From positions 1-64,000 of the forward strand of contig JAKIWI010000007.1 of the NCBI GenBank assembly GCA_022750115.1: DNA of 64,000 nucleotides, read 5' to 3'. The DNA is from Thermoplasmata archaeon (GTDB lineage Archaea; Thermoplasmatota; Thermoplasmata; Lutacidiplasmatales; UBA184). The translations under genes and the position numbers were made by a program. The notes beneath the pieces are model-generated. The model did not search any database. It was not told the DNA's origin and saw only the letters and a program-made list of their open reading frames with translations. Of this stretch, positions 8,674 to 17,447 are shown in pieces (position 1 is the first letter of the stretch; each line of letters opens with the position of its first letter).

Positions 8674-11600
8674 ATGCGGCGTTCGACCACGGCCGCCGCG
8701 GCGTCCCTCGCGATCGTTGCGATTCTGCTCGTAATCTCGTTCGCTCCGGGCTCGACCCCCGGCGCGATTTCCCGCGCCTCTCCCGCTGCGGCTGTCGGTG
8801 CGAGCGCGCTCGCCTCGCCTTCGAGCGGTCGGGTGGCGTCCGGCCCCTCCCCCATCGCGCCCTGTCTCTCCATCCCGCGGAGCGCGCCCTGCGGCCCGGG
8901 TCCCGACCGTGCGGTCGTCGACCTCCTGTCCAACGCCTCCGACTCGGGGGCCCGACTCCGCGTGGGCGTGATGCTCCCCTCGGGGGGAACCAACCCCGCG
9001 GCTGTGCTCTCCTCGTTCTGGGTCGGGTTGTGGGTGACCGGGGCCCCCTGCTCGATCGACGGGGCCTCCTACCTCAGCGTCACCCTCTATCCTCCGTTCA
9101 GCCCCGCCGTGACCCCCGCCTCCCCCGACTGGGTCGCCCAGGTCCCGGTCGTCGACCTCGCGCCCTCGGGGTCCTGCGACCCACTGTGCCAGAACACCAG
9201 CGCCCAATCGACCGTAGACGGCGTACCGACCTGCGAGGACAACATCGTGGTCGGAGGTGGTTGGCCAGCCTCTGCAACCGTTGGCCGGTTCGCGCCAGGC
9301 GACCAACTCTCCATCTCCCTGTGGGGCGGAGTCGGAGACCCGTCGCCGCTCAATATCTGGGCTAACGACACGACCACCCCTACCGAGTCCGCGCACTGGC
9401 AGTACGGATCGAGCTCCACGACGACCGGCGTCGGCGTGGGACCGCGATTCGCCGTCTCCAATACCTCGGACGGGGGGTGGGCGACCCCGTTCGACGCCGC
9501 GTTCGGGATGACGGCCTGCCCGGAGGTCACCGGCCCCGCGTCCTGCAACACCTACGATGGGCCGGTGCAAAACCTGACGGCGCTGCCCGTCGTCACCTCC
9601 GCGAGTTACTGGAACTCGACGAGCTCCGCGATCGAGTCGTACCCGTGGATCGCCACGGCATCGTCGAGCGGCGGATGCCAGGGGGCCCCCCCTCTCTCGA
9701 CCTGCCCGGACGCGTCGGGATTCGGGGGGACGGGGACCTACCCAACCCTCGCCATCGTCCGATACGGAGCGATGGGCAGCGCCTGGAGGATCGGGGGGCT
9801 GACCGGGTCGCTCGCGAACTATGGCGGGAGCGCCCGCGAGTTCGCCCCCAACGGGAGCGCTCTGCTCACTGAGCCCGCGTCGCTCACGATCAACGCGACC
9901 AACGGCTCGGCGGGGATGGCGACCGTCAATGTGACGGTCGCCGACCCTAGAGGCGCCGCCGAGGTCCGGATCGGCACTTTCTGGTGCTCGGGGTCGGGGA
10001 CGGCGTTCACCCAGCTCCAAGCCGCCACGCCCGGTACCCGTGCGGAAGTCTCCTTCGTCCTGAATCTCTCGGCGACCAACGGGACCCTTCCGTTTTGGGT
10101 CTCCGAACACTCCGCAGGATCCGTCTGGTCTCCCGCCATCGGCGGCAATCTGACGATGACCGGCGGCACCTCCTCGTGCACGCTGCCGAGTCCGGCCGCG
10201 CCGTGGTTCGGTCCTTCGAATGCAACCGCCGTCGCGGGAGGCTATCAGCTCCATTGGCACGAGAACACGAGCTTGGTTCGCGGGTTCGTCGTCGTGGCGC
10301 ATGACGTTCGGACGGGCGCAAACCAGACGTTTCACGTGGGAAACGTCAGTTCCGCTCGGATCCTAGGACTCGCCAGCACGGACATTTATTCGCTGAATCT
10401 GACCGCGATCGGGTATGCGGGCACAGCGAGCCGCCCCACAGGATCCCTCGCGGCCCTGCCGCTCGTGCCGCTGGTCGTTGTCGCTGTCGCTCCCAGCCTG
10501 ATCCTCTGGCATGGCTCACCACCCACGACGGTGAACGTCTCCATCCGCGGGGGCGCCGCGCCGTACCAGCTCCTCGTCCGGCTCGCGAACGGATCGAGCT
10601 CGAACGTCACCTCCCCCACGAACTCGACGACAGTCTCCCTCCCGCTCGGCTCGTCGGTCGGATTCGACGACTTCCGACTCTCGGTCCAGGACGCGAACGG
10701 CGTGCCGGCCTCGGCGCCCCCGGTCGTGGTCGACGTATGGGCCGGACCCCTCGCGCCCATCCCGACCATCACGGCCGGCAACGACTTCCTCGGACTCTCG
10801 TGGCCGCCGTCGACCTCGCCGTCGACCCCCGTCCTCCGCTACGCCGTCTATCTGAGCTCCGACGCAGGGACGGCCCGAACGGGGTACCTCGCGGACCTGG
10901 CGAACTCGACTCTTCCCGGGTCGCAGGGCGGGGTCGAGGTGTGGAACACCACGAACACCTCCACGACCCCGGCGTGGCCGAACAACGTCACGGCGTTCGC
11001 CCTCGTCGTCCCGTACGACGCGTTCGGGCCGGGGTTCACCTCGGCGACCCCCGTCAACGCGACGCCGGCGCCGCTCAACGCCGGCCCGATCGTCGGGGGG
11101 CCAGGCGGCCCCGCGCCCTACACCGCGACGTTCACGTGCCTCGCGCGAACGGGGACGAACGACCCGATCACGGAGGCCGTCTACTCGTTCCCAGGGTTCG
11201 CGTTCGTGGCCGCGAACGTCACCCGAACCGACCCCGGAACGGTCTACATCAACGCCACGGCGCCGATCAAGACGGTTGGCCTCGTGCTCGTCCTGCTCCA
11301 CGTAGGCGACGCGTTCGGGGGAACGGCCATCGTGACGAGCGAGGTGTGGGTCTCCAACGGGGCGCCGCCCGTCGTCTTCGCGCAGGCGAACCCGTCGCCC
11401 GCCTACGTCGGAGTCTCGGTGAACTTCACCGCCTCGGCGACCGGGACGGGGCCATTCGAGTACCAGTGGTCGTTCGGTGACAGCGCGAACGGGAGCGGGC
11501 GGACCGCCGTCCACACCTACGCGACCAGCGGGCGGTTCACCGCGAGCGTCCTCGTGACCGACAACGGGACGGGGAGCGCGGCGACCGCGAACGTCGTCGA

Positions 11601-12033
11601 GGTCGTCTACGCCCCACCGTCGGTGGCAATCGTCACCTCCGCCGGTCCGAACGGCTCGGGGAGCTATGCGTTCCACGCGACGCTCATCGGAGGCTCGGGG
11701 AACGGCACCTTCGCCTGGGCGTTCGGGGACGGATTCGTCGCTCGGGGGGAGAACGTGACGCACGACTTCCACTCGGCGGGCGTCTTCACGGTCAATCTCA
11801 CGGCGACCGACGCCTCGCTGCGGACGACGAGCGCCAGTGAGACCCTCGACGTCGTCCTCACGTCGGGGACGACGGGCGGAGGCTCGGGACTCGGCGCGTT
11901 CACGCCGCTCGCCCTCGGACTCCTCGCGGCCGCCGTCCTCGGTTGGGTGCTCGCCGTAGTGGCGCTGCTCCGCCTACGGGTGGCGACCGAAGCGTCGGAA
12001 AAGGACGAAGAACCGCCGACCAACTGGGACTAG
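8674..12033 (+). CDS. Giant surface protein with PKD domains
   Basis: The 1119-residue product has a signal peptide (about 5-30) and an N-terminal module (about 60-420) that shares features with the protein at 1437: a WANDST-like motif and a CPD-S/A-GGTG-YP segment followed by a W/G/F-rich stretch. A middle region has Ig-like beta domains, two PKD-like domains lie at about 900-980 (WSFGDS) and 983-1062 (WAFGDG), then comes a membrane helix (about 1073-1098) and a short charged tail. ATG is preceded by GAGGAG and a TATA-like box. Third member of the surface cluster, but with its own promoter. It ends in a convergent arrangement with the next gene, separated by a hairpin. Function is probably cell-surface structure or ligand binding; nothing enzymatic is recognisable. 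Confidence 0.85.
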   Translation: MRRSTTAAAASLAIVAILLVISFAPGSTPGAISRASPAAAVGASALASPSSGRVASGPSPIAPCLSIPRSAPCGPGPDRAVVDLLSNASDSGARLRVGVMLPSGGTNPAAVLSSFWVGLWVTGAPCSIDGASYLSVTLYPPFSPAVTPASPDWVAQVPVVDLAPSGSCDPLCQNTSAQSTVDGVPTCEDNIVVGGGWPASATVGRFAPGDQLSISLWGGVGDPSPLNIWANDTTTPTESAHWQYGSSSTTTGVGVGPRFAVSNTSDGGWATPFDAAFGMTACPEVTGPASCNTYDGPVQNLTALPVVTSASYWNSTSSAIESYPWIATASSSGGCQGAPPLSTCPDASGFGGTGTYPTLAIVRYGAMGSAWRIGGLTGSLANYGGSAREFAPNGSALLTEPASLTINATNGSAGMATVNVTVADPRGAAEVRIGTFWCSGSGTAFTQLQAATPGTRAEVSFVLNLSATNGTLPFWVSEHSAGSVWSPAIGGNLTMTGGTSSCTLPSPAAPWFGPSNATAVAGGYQLHWHENTSLVRGFVVVAHDVRTGANQTFHVGNVSSARILGLASTDIYSLNLTAIGYAGTASRPTGSLAALPLVPLVVVAVAPSLILWHGSPPTTVNVSIRGGAAPYQLLVRLANGSSSNVTSPTNSTTVSLPLGSSVGFDDFRLSVQDANGVPASAPPVVVDVWAGPLAPIPTITAGNDFLGLSWPPSTSPSTPVLRYAVYLSSDAGTARTGYLADLANSTLPGSQGGVEVWNTTNTSTTPAWPNNVTAFALVVPYDAFGPGFTSATPVNATPAPLNAGPIVGGPGGPAPYTATFTCLARTGTNDPITEAVYSFPGFAFVAANVTRTDPGTVYINATAPIKTVGLVLVLLHVGDAFGGTAIVTSEVWVSNGAPPVVFAQANPSPAYVGVSVNFTASATGTGPFEYQWSFGDSANGSGRTAVHTYATSGRFTASVLVTDNGTGSAATANVVEVVYAPPSVAIVTSAGPNGSGSYAFHATLIGGSGNGTFAWAFGDGFVARGENVTHDFHSAGVFTVNLTATDASLRTTSASETLDVVLTSGTTGGGSGLGAFTPLALGLLAAAVLGWVLAVVALLRLRVATEASEKDEEPPTNWD

Positions 12034-12039
12034 GCGAGA

Positions 12040-12059
12040 GCCCGGCGATTACGCCGGGC
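12040..12059. terminator. Hairpin between convergent genes
   Basis: GCCCGGCG-ATTA-CGCCGGGC is a perfect 8-bp stem with a 4-nt loop. It sits between the stop of the gene ending at 12033 and the last codons of the minus-strand gene ending at 12049. Its position suggests a shared, bidirectional transcription stop, but there is no T-run, so the role is inferred. Confidence 0.4.
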
Positions 12060-12585
12060 CCTCGTCGGGCTCGGGGGCTTGGGCCTTGACCGGATCGGCT
12101 GGGGTTTCCTTTTCGTCTGCCCCGCGTCGGTCGGGCCTCAAGATCACGAAGGCCAGTACGACGATCACCGCCGCGCCCGCGATCGTGGCGAGGACCGAGA
12201 GCGGCACGACCTTGGTGATCGAGCTCGGGCCCGAGGAGCTCGGCGACGCCGTGAGCTGGATCGAGAGGTAGTTCGTCTGCCCGGCCAGGATGGTCACGTT
12301 GCCATCGAACGCGCTGTCGCCGTGGGCCGTCGCGACGACATCGTAGCTCCCCGGCGCGAGCGAGAGCGTCGCGCTGCCGCCGCTCCCCAGCTCCACGTTG
12401 GTGCCGTTGACCTTCACGGCGGCACTTGCGGGTGTCACCGACAGGACGAGGGACCCGTTTCCGGACCCGCTGCCCGGCGGCGTGCCGGACGAGGTCCGGA
12501 CCGCCGCCCCGGCCGACGGAACGACGGTCGAGATCACGACGAGGACGACGAGCGAGGCGACGAAAAGCGCGGTTCGACGACCCAT
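12049..12585 (-). CDS. Small PEGA-like surface protein
   Basis: A 178-residue protein: signal peptide (about 5-27), a Ser/Gly linker, one PEGA-like beta domain (about 45-110, VKVNGTNVELGSGGSATL then LAPGSYDVVATAHG), a Ser-rich spacer, one membrane helix (about 127-149) and a charged tail. The start ATG at 12585 has GGGGAGG 11-17 nt upstream. The frame stays open far upstream, antisense to orc1/cdc6, but the signal peptide marks the true N-terminus. PEGA domains are found in cell-surface proteins. It shares its layout (secreted beta domains, C-terminal anchor, sequon) with the three preceding giants and may work with them at the envelope. Confidence 0.75.
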   Translation of the reverse strand: MGRRTALFVASLVVLVVISTVVPSAGAAVRTSSGTPPGSGSGNGSLVLSVTPASAAVKVNGTNVELGSGGSATLSLAPGSYDVVATAHGDSAFDGNVTILAGQTNYLSIQLTASPSSSGPSSITKVVPLSVLATIAGAAVIVVLAFVILRPDRRGADEKETPADPVKAQAPEPDEGPA

Positions 12586-12748
12586 GGCGGATCGGCCTCC
12601 CCGGGCCCAACGTCTCGGGGGCATAATGGGGCCGGGCAGCCCGCGATGTTCCGGCGAAGGCCCGGCGACCCCGAAAACCGACGAGGTCGCGCGCTCTCCG
12701 ACAAAAGATAGATATGCGGAGGGCTCCTCGGCGCCTCCGCCCGAGGCC

Positions 12749-12776
12749 GTCCGGGGGAGTGAAGGCTCCCCCGGAC
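12749..12776. repeat. Perfect 11-bp inverted repeat upstream of orc1/cdc6
   Basis: GTCCGGGGGAG-TGAAGG-CTCCCCCGGAC: two perfect 11-bp arms around a 6-nt spacer, ending 22 nt before the orc1/cdc6 ATG. An AT-rich patch, ACAAAAGATAGATATG (12701-12716), precedes it. Orc1/Cdc6 genes often lie beside the origin they recognise, and G-runs are part of many origin recognition boxes, so this may be an origin element, an autoregulatory operator or an mRNA hairpin. Confidence 0.6.
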
Positions 12777-12798
12777 CGGGCACCATAGGAGCACCGCA

Positions 12799-14181
12799 AT
12801 GGAGTCCGACCCGCTCCGCGCGGCTCGAGAGGCCGCCGGGGCGGGTCGTGCCGTGCCCGCGACGGCGCCGCCACCGACGGGAGCCGCGCCGGAGCCGGTC
12901 CATCGAAGCTCCGCGACCGAAGTGTTCGACGCGATCCTGCGCGAGAACCCGGAGTTGTTCAAGGGGAACCGCGAGATCCTTCGCGAGACCTACATCCCGA
13001 GCCGGCTGCCGCACCGCGAGCACCAGATCCGTCAGGTGGCTGAGGTGCTCGCCCCTGCCCTGAAGGGGACGGTCCCGTCGAACCTGCTCATCTACGGGAA
13101 GATCGGGACGGGGAAGACCGCCGTCGTGGCGCAGGTCCGTCTCGACGTCCAGCGGCGCACCGACATGGCGCGGAAGCTCACGTTCGTCACGATCAACTGC
13201 GGCAACGTCGAGACGCCCTACAGTCTGCTCCAGACGATCGGCAACACGTTCGCGCCCACCGAGTCGGACCGCATCCCGACGGGCTGGTCGCTCGACCGGG
13301 TGCAGGCGTCGATGCGCCAGATGATGGACACGCGCGGGGGCATCGTGCTCCTCGTCCTCGACGAGATCGACCGGCTCGTGGCGCGGAGCGGCGACGGCGT
13401 TCTCTACACGCTGAGCCAGGTGAACACCGAGCTCGACAAGGCGCGGCTGGTCCTGATCGGCATCTCGAACGACCTCAAGTTCACCAACAACCTCGACGCC
13501 CGCGTCCGCAGCCGGCTCAACGAGGAGAAGATCCTGTTCCCCCCGTACGACGCGCCGCAGCTGCAGGACATCCTGCGCGACCGCGCGACCGAGGTGTTCC
13601 GCGAAGGCGTCGTGGACGCCGGTGTCATCGAGCGGTGCGCCGCGTACGCCGCGCTCGAGAACGGCGACGCGCGCCGTGCGCTCGCCCTGCTCCGCCTCGC
13701 CGCGGAGATGGCCGAGCGGGACCGCTCGAAGCGGATCACCTCGGACCATGTGATCAAGGCGAAGAGCCGCCTCGAGCAGGACATCATCGTCGAGTGCTGC
13801 CGGACGCTCCCGCCCCACTGCAAGGTCCTGATGTACGCCATCCTCCAGGCGTTCGAGCGCCGCCGGGAGGGCGTCCAGACCGGCGACGTCTACGACGGCT
13901 ACACCCGGCTCGCGCAGCGCCTCGGACTCCAGCCGCTCCACGCGCGGTCGATTTCCAACTACCTGAGCGAGCTCGAGAACCTCGGCCTCATCCGCGCCAC
14001 GATCGTCTCGCGCGGGCGGGGCGGGCGGACGCGGGAGATCGTGGTCGACGTCCCCGTTTCGGAGACGTTCCCCGCGCTGCTGGACGACCCGCTCCTCGCG
14101 CCGCTCGCGCGGCCGCGCAGCCTCAGCCAGACGATCCTCACCAACTTCGACAACCCCGGTCGGACCGGGCCGTCGAGCTAG
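12799..14181 (+). CDS. orc1/cdc6: Orc1/Cdc6 replication initiator
   Basis: A 460-residue AAA+ protein that binds archaeal replication origins and helps load the MCM helicase. Walker A (GKIGTGKT) is at residues 100-107, Walker B (VLLVLDEID) at 183-191, and a sensor-1 region (LIGISND) follows near 215. A lid domain and a C-terminal winged-helix domain (about 330-440) complete the family architecture. The first 35 residues are an Ala/Pro-rich extension. The ATG has a poor SD; the Met was kept because family homology begins about 40 residues in and no nearer start is better. The intergenic region upstream holds a perfect inverted repeat. The next gene runs in the opposite direction and its stop abuts this one. 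Confidence 0.93.
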   Translation: MESDPLRAAREAAGAGRAVPATAPPPTGAAPEPVHRSSATEVFDAILRENPELFKGNREILRETYIPSRLPHREHQIRQVAEVLAPALKGTVPSNLLIYGKIGTGKTAVVAQVRLDVQRRTDMARKLTFVTINCGNVETPYSLLQTIGNTFAPTESDRIPTGWSLDRVQASMRQMMDTRGGIVLLVLDEIDRLVARSGDGVLYTLSQVNTELDKARLVLIGISNDLKFTNNLDARVRSRLNEEKILFPPYDAPQLQDILRDRATEVFREGVVDAGVIERCAAYAALENGDARRALALLRLAAEMAERDRSKRITSDHVIKAKSRLEQDIIVECCRTLPPHCKVLMYAILQAFERRREGVQTGDVYDGYTRLAQRLGLQPLHARSISNYLSELENLGLIRATIVSRGRGGRTREIVVDVPVSETFPALLDDPLLAPLARPRSLSQTILTNFDNPGRTGPSS

Positions 14182-14382
14182 TCAGGCGGTCGCGGACGCC
14201 CGCCCCGCGGCGACGGCCGTCGGGTCGACCCGACGGCGCGCGCGCTCCCGCTTGAGCTCCCGCAGGTCGCGGTCGAGGTCGCGCATCTCGGCGATGTAGC
14301 GTCGCAGTCGGACCTGGACGATCTGTTCGAGCGCGGCGATCTCGCGCTCGACGACTTCGTCGGAGGCCCGGTACGATGCCAT
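14182..14382 (-). CDS. Small charged helical protein
   Basis: A 66-residue protein, mostly one long amphipathic helix (about residues 8-50) rich in Glu, Arg, Asp and Leu, with a short Ala-rich end. AGAGGAC lies directly before the ATG. Its stop codon abuts the orc1/cdc6 stop in convergent orientation, and its start is 6 nt from the end of the aldehyde dehydrogenase that precedes it on the same strand, so it is probably translated from that transcript. A coiled-coil or scaffold role is possible. I do not recognise a family. Confidence 0.55.
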   Translation of the reverse strand: MASYRASDEVVEREIAALEQIVQVRLRRYIAEMRDLDRDLRELKRERARRRVDPTAVAAGRASATA

Positions 14383-14388
14383 CGTCCT

Positions 14389-15876
14389 CTACCGAGGGTC
14401 GATCTGCGCCTTCTGGAGGTGGCCGGAGAAATCGATGAACGCCGTCTTGATCTCGGTGAACTCCTCGATGGCGACCGAGCCCGCCTCGCGACCGCCGTTC
14501 CCCGTGTTCTTGACGCCGCCGAACGGGAGCTGGACCTCGGCGCCGATCGTCGGGGCGTTGACGTAGGTGATCCCCGCCTCGAGCTCCTGGATCGCGCGGA
14601 ACGAGCGGCTCACGTCGCGGGTGTAGATCGACGAGGAGAGCCCGTAGTCGACATCGTTCGCGATGCGGATGGCCTCGTCGTAGTCCTTCGCCCGGAGCAC
14701 CGAGAGCACGGGTCCGAAGATCTCCTCCTTGCTGATGCGCGTGCCGTGCTTCGTCTCGAAGACGGTCGGCTGGACGAAGAATCCCCGGTCGTAGTCGTTC
14801 CCGTGGAGCTTCTCGCCTCCGCCGGCGAGCTTCGCCCCCTCGGAGGATCCGATCCGGATGTACTCGAGGACCTTCTTCTCCTGGTCCGCCGAGGCGACCG
14901 GCCCCATGTCGGTCTTCTCGTCGAGCGGGTCGCCGACCCGGAACGAGCGGAGCCGCTCCAACAGCCGGCCCAGGAACTCGTCGTAGATCTTCTCGTGGAG
15001 GATGAGCCGGCTCGTGGCGGTGCAGCGCTGGCCCGATGTTCCGAACGCCCCGAAGAGGACCCCCTCGAGGGCGAGCGTGAGGTCGGCGTCGTCCATCACG
15101 ATCTGGGGGTTCTTGCCCCCGAGCTCCAGATGGACCATCTTGAGCGCCCGGGCGCCCCGGACGTAGACCTCGCGTCCCGTTTCGACGCCGCCCGTGAACG
15201 AGATCGCCCGCACGCGCGGATCATCGACGAGAGCGTTGCCCGTCACGCCGCCCGGCCCGGTCACGAGGTTGAGGACGCCGGGTGGAACGCCGGCTGCCTC
15301 GTAGGCCTTCACGACCTCGGCCGCGCAGCGCGCGGTGTTCGAGGCCGGCTTCAACACGACGGAGTTGCCGCAGACCAGCGCAGCCGCGACCTTCCAGTTC
15401 GGGATGGCGGTCGGAAAGTTCCACGGCGTGATGCAGGCGACGACCCCCTTCGGCTGGCGGACGGTGAGGCAGAACTTCCGGAACAGCTCGGAGGGAACGG
15501 TTTCGCCGGCGAGGCGACGGCCCTCCCCGGCCATGTACTCGACGAAATCGATCGACTCCTGGACGTCGCCGCGGCCCTCGGCGATGACCTTGCCCATCTC
15601 GCGGGTGACGACGCGGCCGATCGATTCCTTGCGATGGCGCAGCTCCTCGGCGACGCGCAGCAGGATCTCGCCCCGCTTCGGAGCGGGGGTGTCGCGCCAA
15701 TGCGGGAACGCCTTGGCCGCCGCGGCGACCGCTCGGCCGACGTCCTCGGGCTGGGCCGAGACGAACGAGCCGACCTCCTCGCCGTTCGCGGGGTTCTTCG
15801 TGACGAACCGGTCCCGACCCGGGGGACTCTCCCACTTTCCGTCGATGAACAGGCCGAACTCCTCGGTGCTCGCCAT
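14389..15876 (-). CDS. NAD(P)-dependent aldehyde dehydrogenase
   Basis: A 495-residue member of the aldehyde dehydrogenase superfamily, full length for the family. It oxidises an aldehyde to the acid with NAD(P)+. The WNFPTAIPNWK cofactor-binding segment is at residues 152-162, the general base Glu in HLELGGKNP at 251 and the catalytic Cys in SGQRCTATSR at 285. The ATG at 15876 has AGGGGTGGAAG just upstream. Possible substrates include glyceraldehyde-3-phosphate (GAPN type), succinate semialdehyde or other aldehydes; sequence by eye does not decide. It sits downstream of serS on the same strand with a 75-nt gap, and the small helical gene follows it. Confidence 0.92.
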   Translation of the reverse strand: MASTEEFGLFIDGKWESPPGRDRFVTKNPANGEEVGSFVSAQPEDVGRAVAAAAKAFPHWRDTPAPKRGEILLRVAEELRHRKESIGRVVTREMGKVIAEGRGDVQESIDFVEYMAGEGRRLAGETVPSELFRKFCLTVRQPKGVVACITPWNFPTAIPNWKVAAALVCGNSVVLKPASNTARCAAEVVKAYEAAGVPPGVLNLVTGPGGVTGNALVDDPRVRAISFTGGVETGREVYVRGARALKMVHLELGGKNPQIVMDDADLTLALEGVLFGAFGTSGQRCTATSRLILHEKIYDEFLGRLLERLRSFRVGDPLDEKTDMGPVASADQEKKVLEYIRIGSSEGAKLAGGGEKLHGNDYDRGFFVQPTVFETKHGTRISKEEIFGPVLSVLRAKDYDEAIRIANDVDYGLSSSIYTRDVSRSFRAIQELEAGITYVNAPTIGAEVQLPFGGVKNTGNGGREAGSVAIEEFTEIKTAFIDFSGHLQKAQIDPR

Positions 15877-15951
15877 CTTCCACCCCTGCTGGCGCCGCCG
15901 ACGCGCGGTCCCTTCAAAAGGGTGCGCGGGGGGGTGGGAGAGCGGGCTCCG

Positions 15952-17289
15952 TCAGCCCGCCGTCCAACCGCGCCGTCCGCGTCCGAGCTCCCGTTCGCCG
16001 ACGAGGCGCGTCGGGGCGAGCCGTTCCTGCCCACCGAACGCCGGACGGAGGACGGGCGGGATCTCGATGGCACCCTCCGAGGTCTGCCACGTCTCGACCA
16101 CGGCGATCATCAATCGGGCGAGAGCGGTCCCCGAACCGTTCAGGGTGTGGACGAACTCCGGCTTCGCGGACTGCTGGTCGCGGAAGCGAATGCCCGCCCG
16201 GTAGGACTGGTAGTCCTCGAAGTTCGACACGGAGCTCACCTCGAGCCAGCGCTCCGCTCCCGGGGCCCACAGTTCGATATCGTAGCACTTCGCGGCCTTG
16301 TCCGGGAGGTCGCCCGTGCAGAGGTTCAGGATCCGGTATCGGAGGCCGAGCGCCTTCACGATCGCCTCCGCGTCCGCAAGGAGGAGCTCGAGCTGCTCGT
16401 ACGATTTTTCCGGATGCGAGAACTGGACGAGCTCGACCTTGTTGAACTGGTGGACCCGCGCGATCCCGCGGGTCTCGACGCCGTGGCCCCCCGCCTCGCG
16501 GCGGAAGCACGGGGTGAACCCCATCACCTTCAGCGGAAGGTCGGTTCCCAGGAGCACCTCGTCGCGGTAGAGGTTCGTCAAGGGCACCTCGGCGGTCGGG
16601 ATCAGCCACAGGTCGTCGAGGACCGTGTTGTAGGAGTCCTCGGCGAACTTCGGGAGCTGCCCGGTCCCGACCATGGAATCGCGGGAGACGAGGATCGGCG
16701 GAAGGACCTCGGTGTAGCCGCGCTGCCGGTGGCTTTCGCGCATGAAGTTGACCAGCGCCATCTCGAGCCGCGCTCCGTCCCCGACGAGGAAGTAGAATCC
16801 CTCCCCGGCGACCTTCGCGCCGCGCTCGGTGTCGATGATGTTGAGCTCGGGCCCGATGACGAAGTGGGGCTTCGGGTGGGCGATGGTCGCGACGGTGGAG
16901 GCGACCTCCCGCACGACGACGTTGTCGCGCGCGTCGCGGCCGACGGGCACGCTCGCGTGGGGGACCTGGGGCATGAGGAGGACGAGGGCGTCGCGCTTCT
17001 CCTCGAGCGACTGGAGCGCCTCCTCCTGTTCGGCGATGGAATCGCGCAGCAGCGCGAGCTCCCGGGCCACTCCTTCGTCCGCGGCGCTGCCGCCCTTCTT
17101 CTTCGCCTCCGCGAGCGCCCGCCCCCGCTCGTTGCGAGTGGCGCGTAGAGCGTTCACCTCGCCCGCCATTCGGCGGCACTCCGTATCGAGCCGCACGAGT
17201 TCGTCGACGTCGGGGTATGGCTTGTTCCGCGTCTCGATGGCGCGCTTCAGCTCCTCCGGGTGGGTTCGGATCGTGGAGAGCGCGCTCAC
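15952..17289 (-). CDS. serS: Seryl-tRNA synthetase, common (bacterial/eukaryal-like) type
   Basis: A 445-residue class II aminoacyl-tRNA synthetase that charges tRNA-Ser. The N-terminal long antiparallel coiled coil (about 25-105) is the tRNA-binding arm. Motif 2 (FRREAG, then RVHQFNKVE) lies near 270-295, and motif 3 (GSGTALARLMIAVVE) near 380-395. It is the common SerRS, not the rare methanogen form. A C-terminal tail of about 30 residues rich in Arg and Gly extends past the usual end. GTG start at 17289. A TATA-like ATATAC lies about 35 nt upstream on this strand, shared with or next to the divergent helicase gene. Confidence 0.93.
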   Translation of the reverse strand: MSALSTIRTHPEELKRAIETRNKPYPDVDELVRLDTECRRMAGEVNALRATRNERGRALAEAKKKGGSAADEGVARELALLRDSIAEQEEALQSLEEKRDALVLLMPQVPHASVPVGRDARDNVVVREVASTVATIAHPKPHFVIGPELNIIDTERGAKVAGEGFYFLVGDGARLEMALVNFMRESHRQRGYTEVLPPILVSRDSMVGTGQLPKFAEDSYNTVLDDLWLIPTAEVPLTNLYRDEVLLGTDLPLKVMGFTPCFRREAGGHGVETRGIARVHQFNKVELVQFSHPEKSYEQLELLLADAEAIVKALGLRYRILNLCTGDLPDKAAKCYDIELWAPGAERWLEVSSVSNFEDYQSYRAGIRFRDQQSAKPEFVHTLNGSGTALARLMIAVVETWQTSEGAIEIPPVLRPAFGGQERLAPTRLVGERELGRGRRGWTAG

Positions 17290-17447
17290 GGTCCCTCGGG
17301 AGAGATGACGACGGGCGACCCAAGTATATGGTCGTTCACCCCGAGCTCCCTCCGAAACCGGGTGGCCGGACCGAACTTCGAGGGGTCGGGGTCGGTCCGG
17401 GACGAAGCGGCTATCGCCGACTCCCGCTCCCGACCTCGAGGGTCGGC

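Noticed and set aside
12049-13941. 630-codon minus-strand ORF across orc1/cdc6
   Set aside because: Only the 3' 178 codons (from 12585) look like protein, with signal peptide and PEGA domain. The rest is antisense to orc1/cdc6.
17217-17447. Helicase gene taken from its earliest possible starts (17217 or 17328)
   Set aside because: The early part overlaps serS and the divergent promoter; family similarity begins only about 35 codons after 17448.
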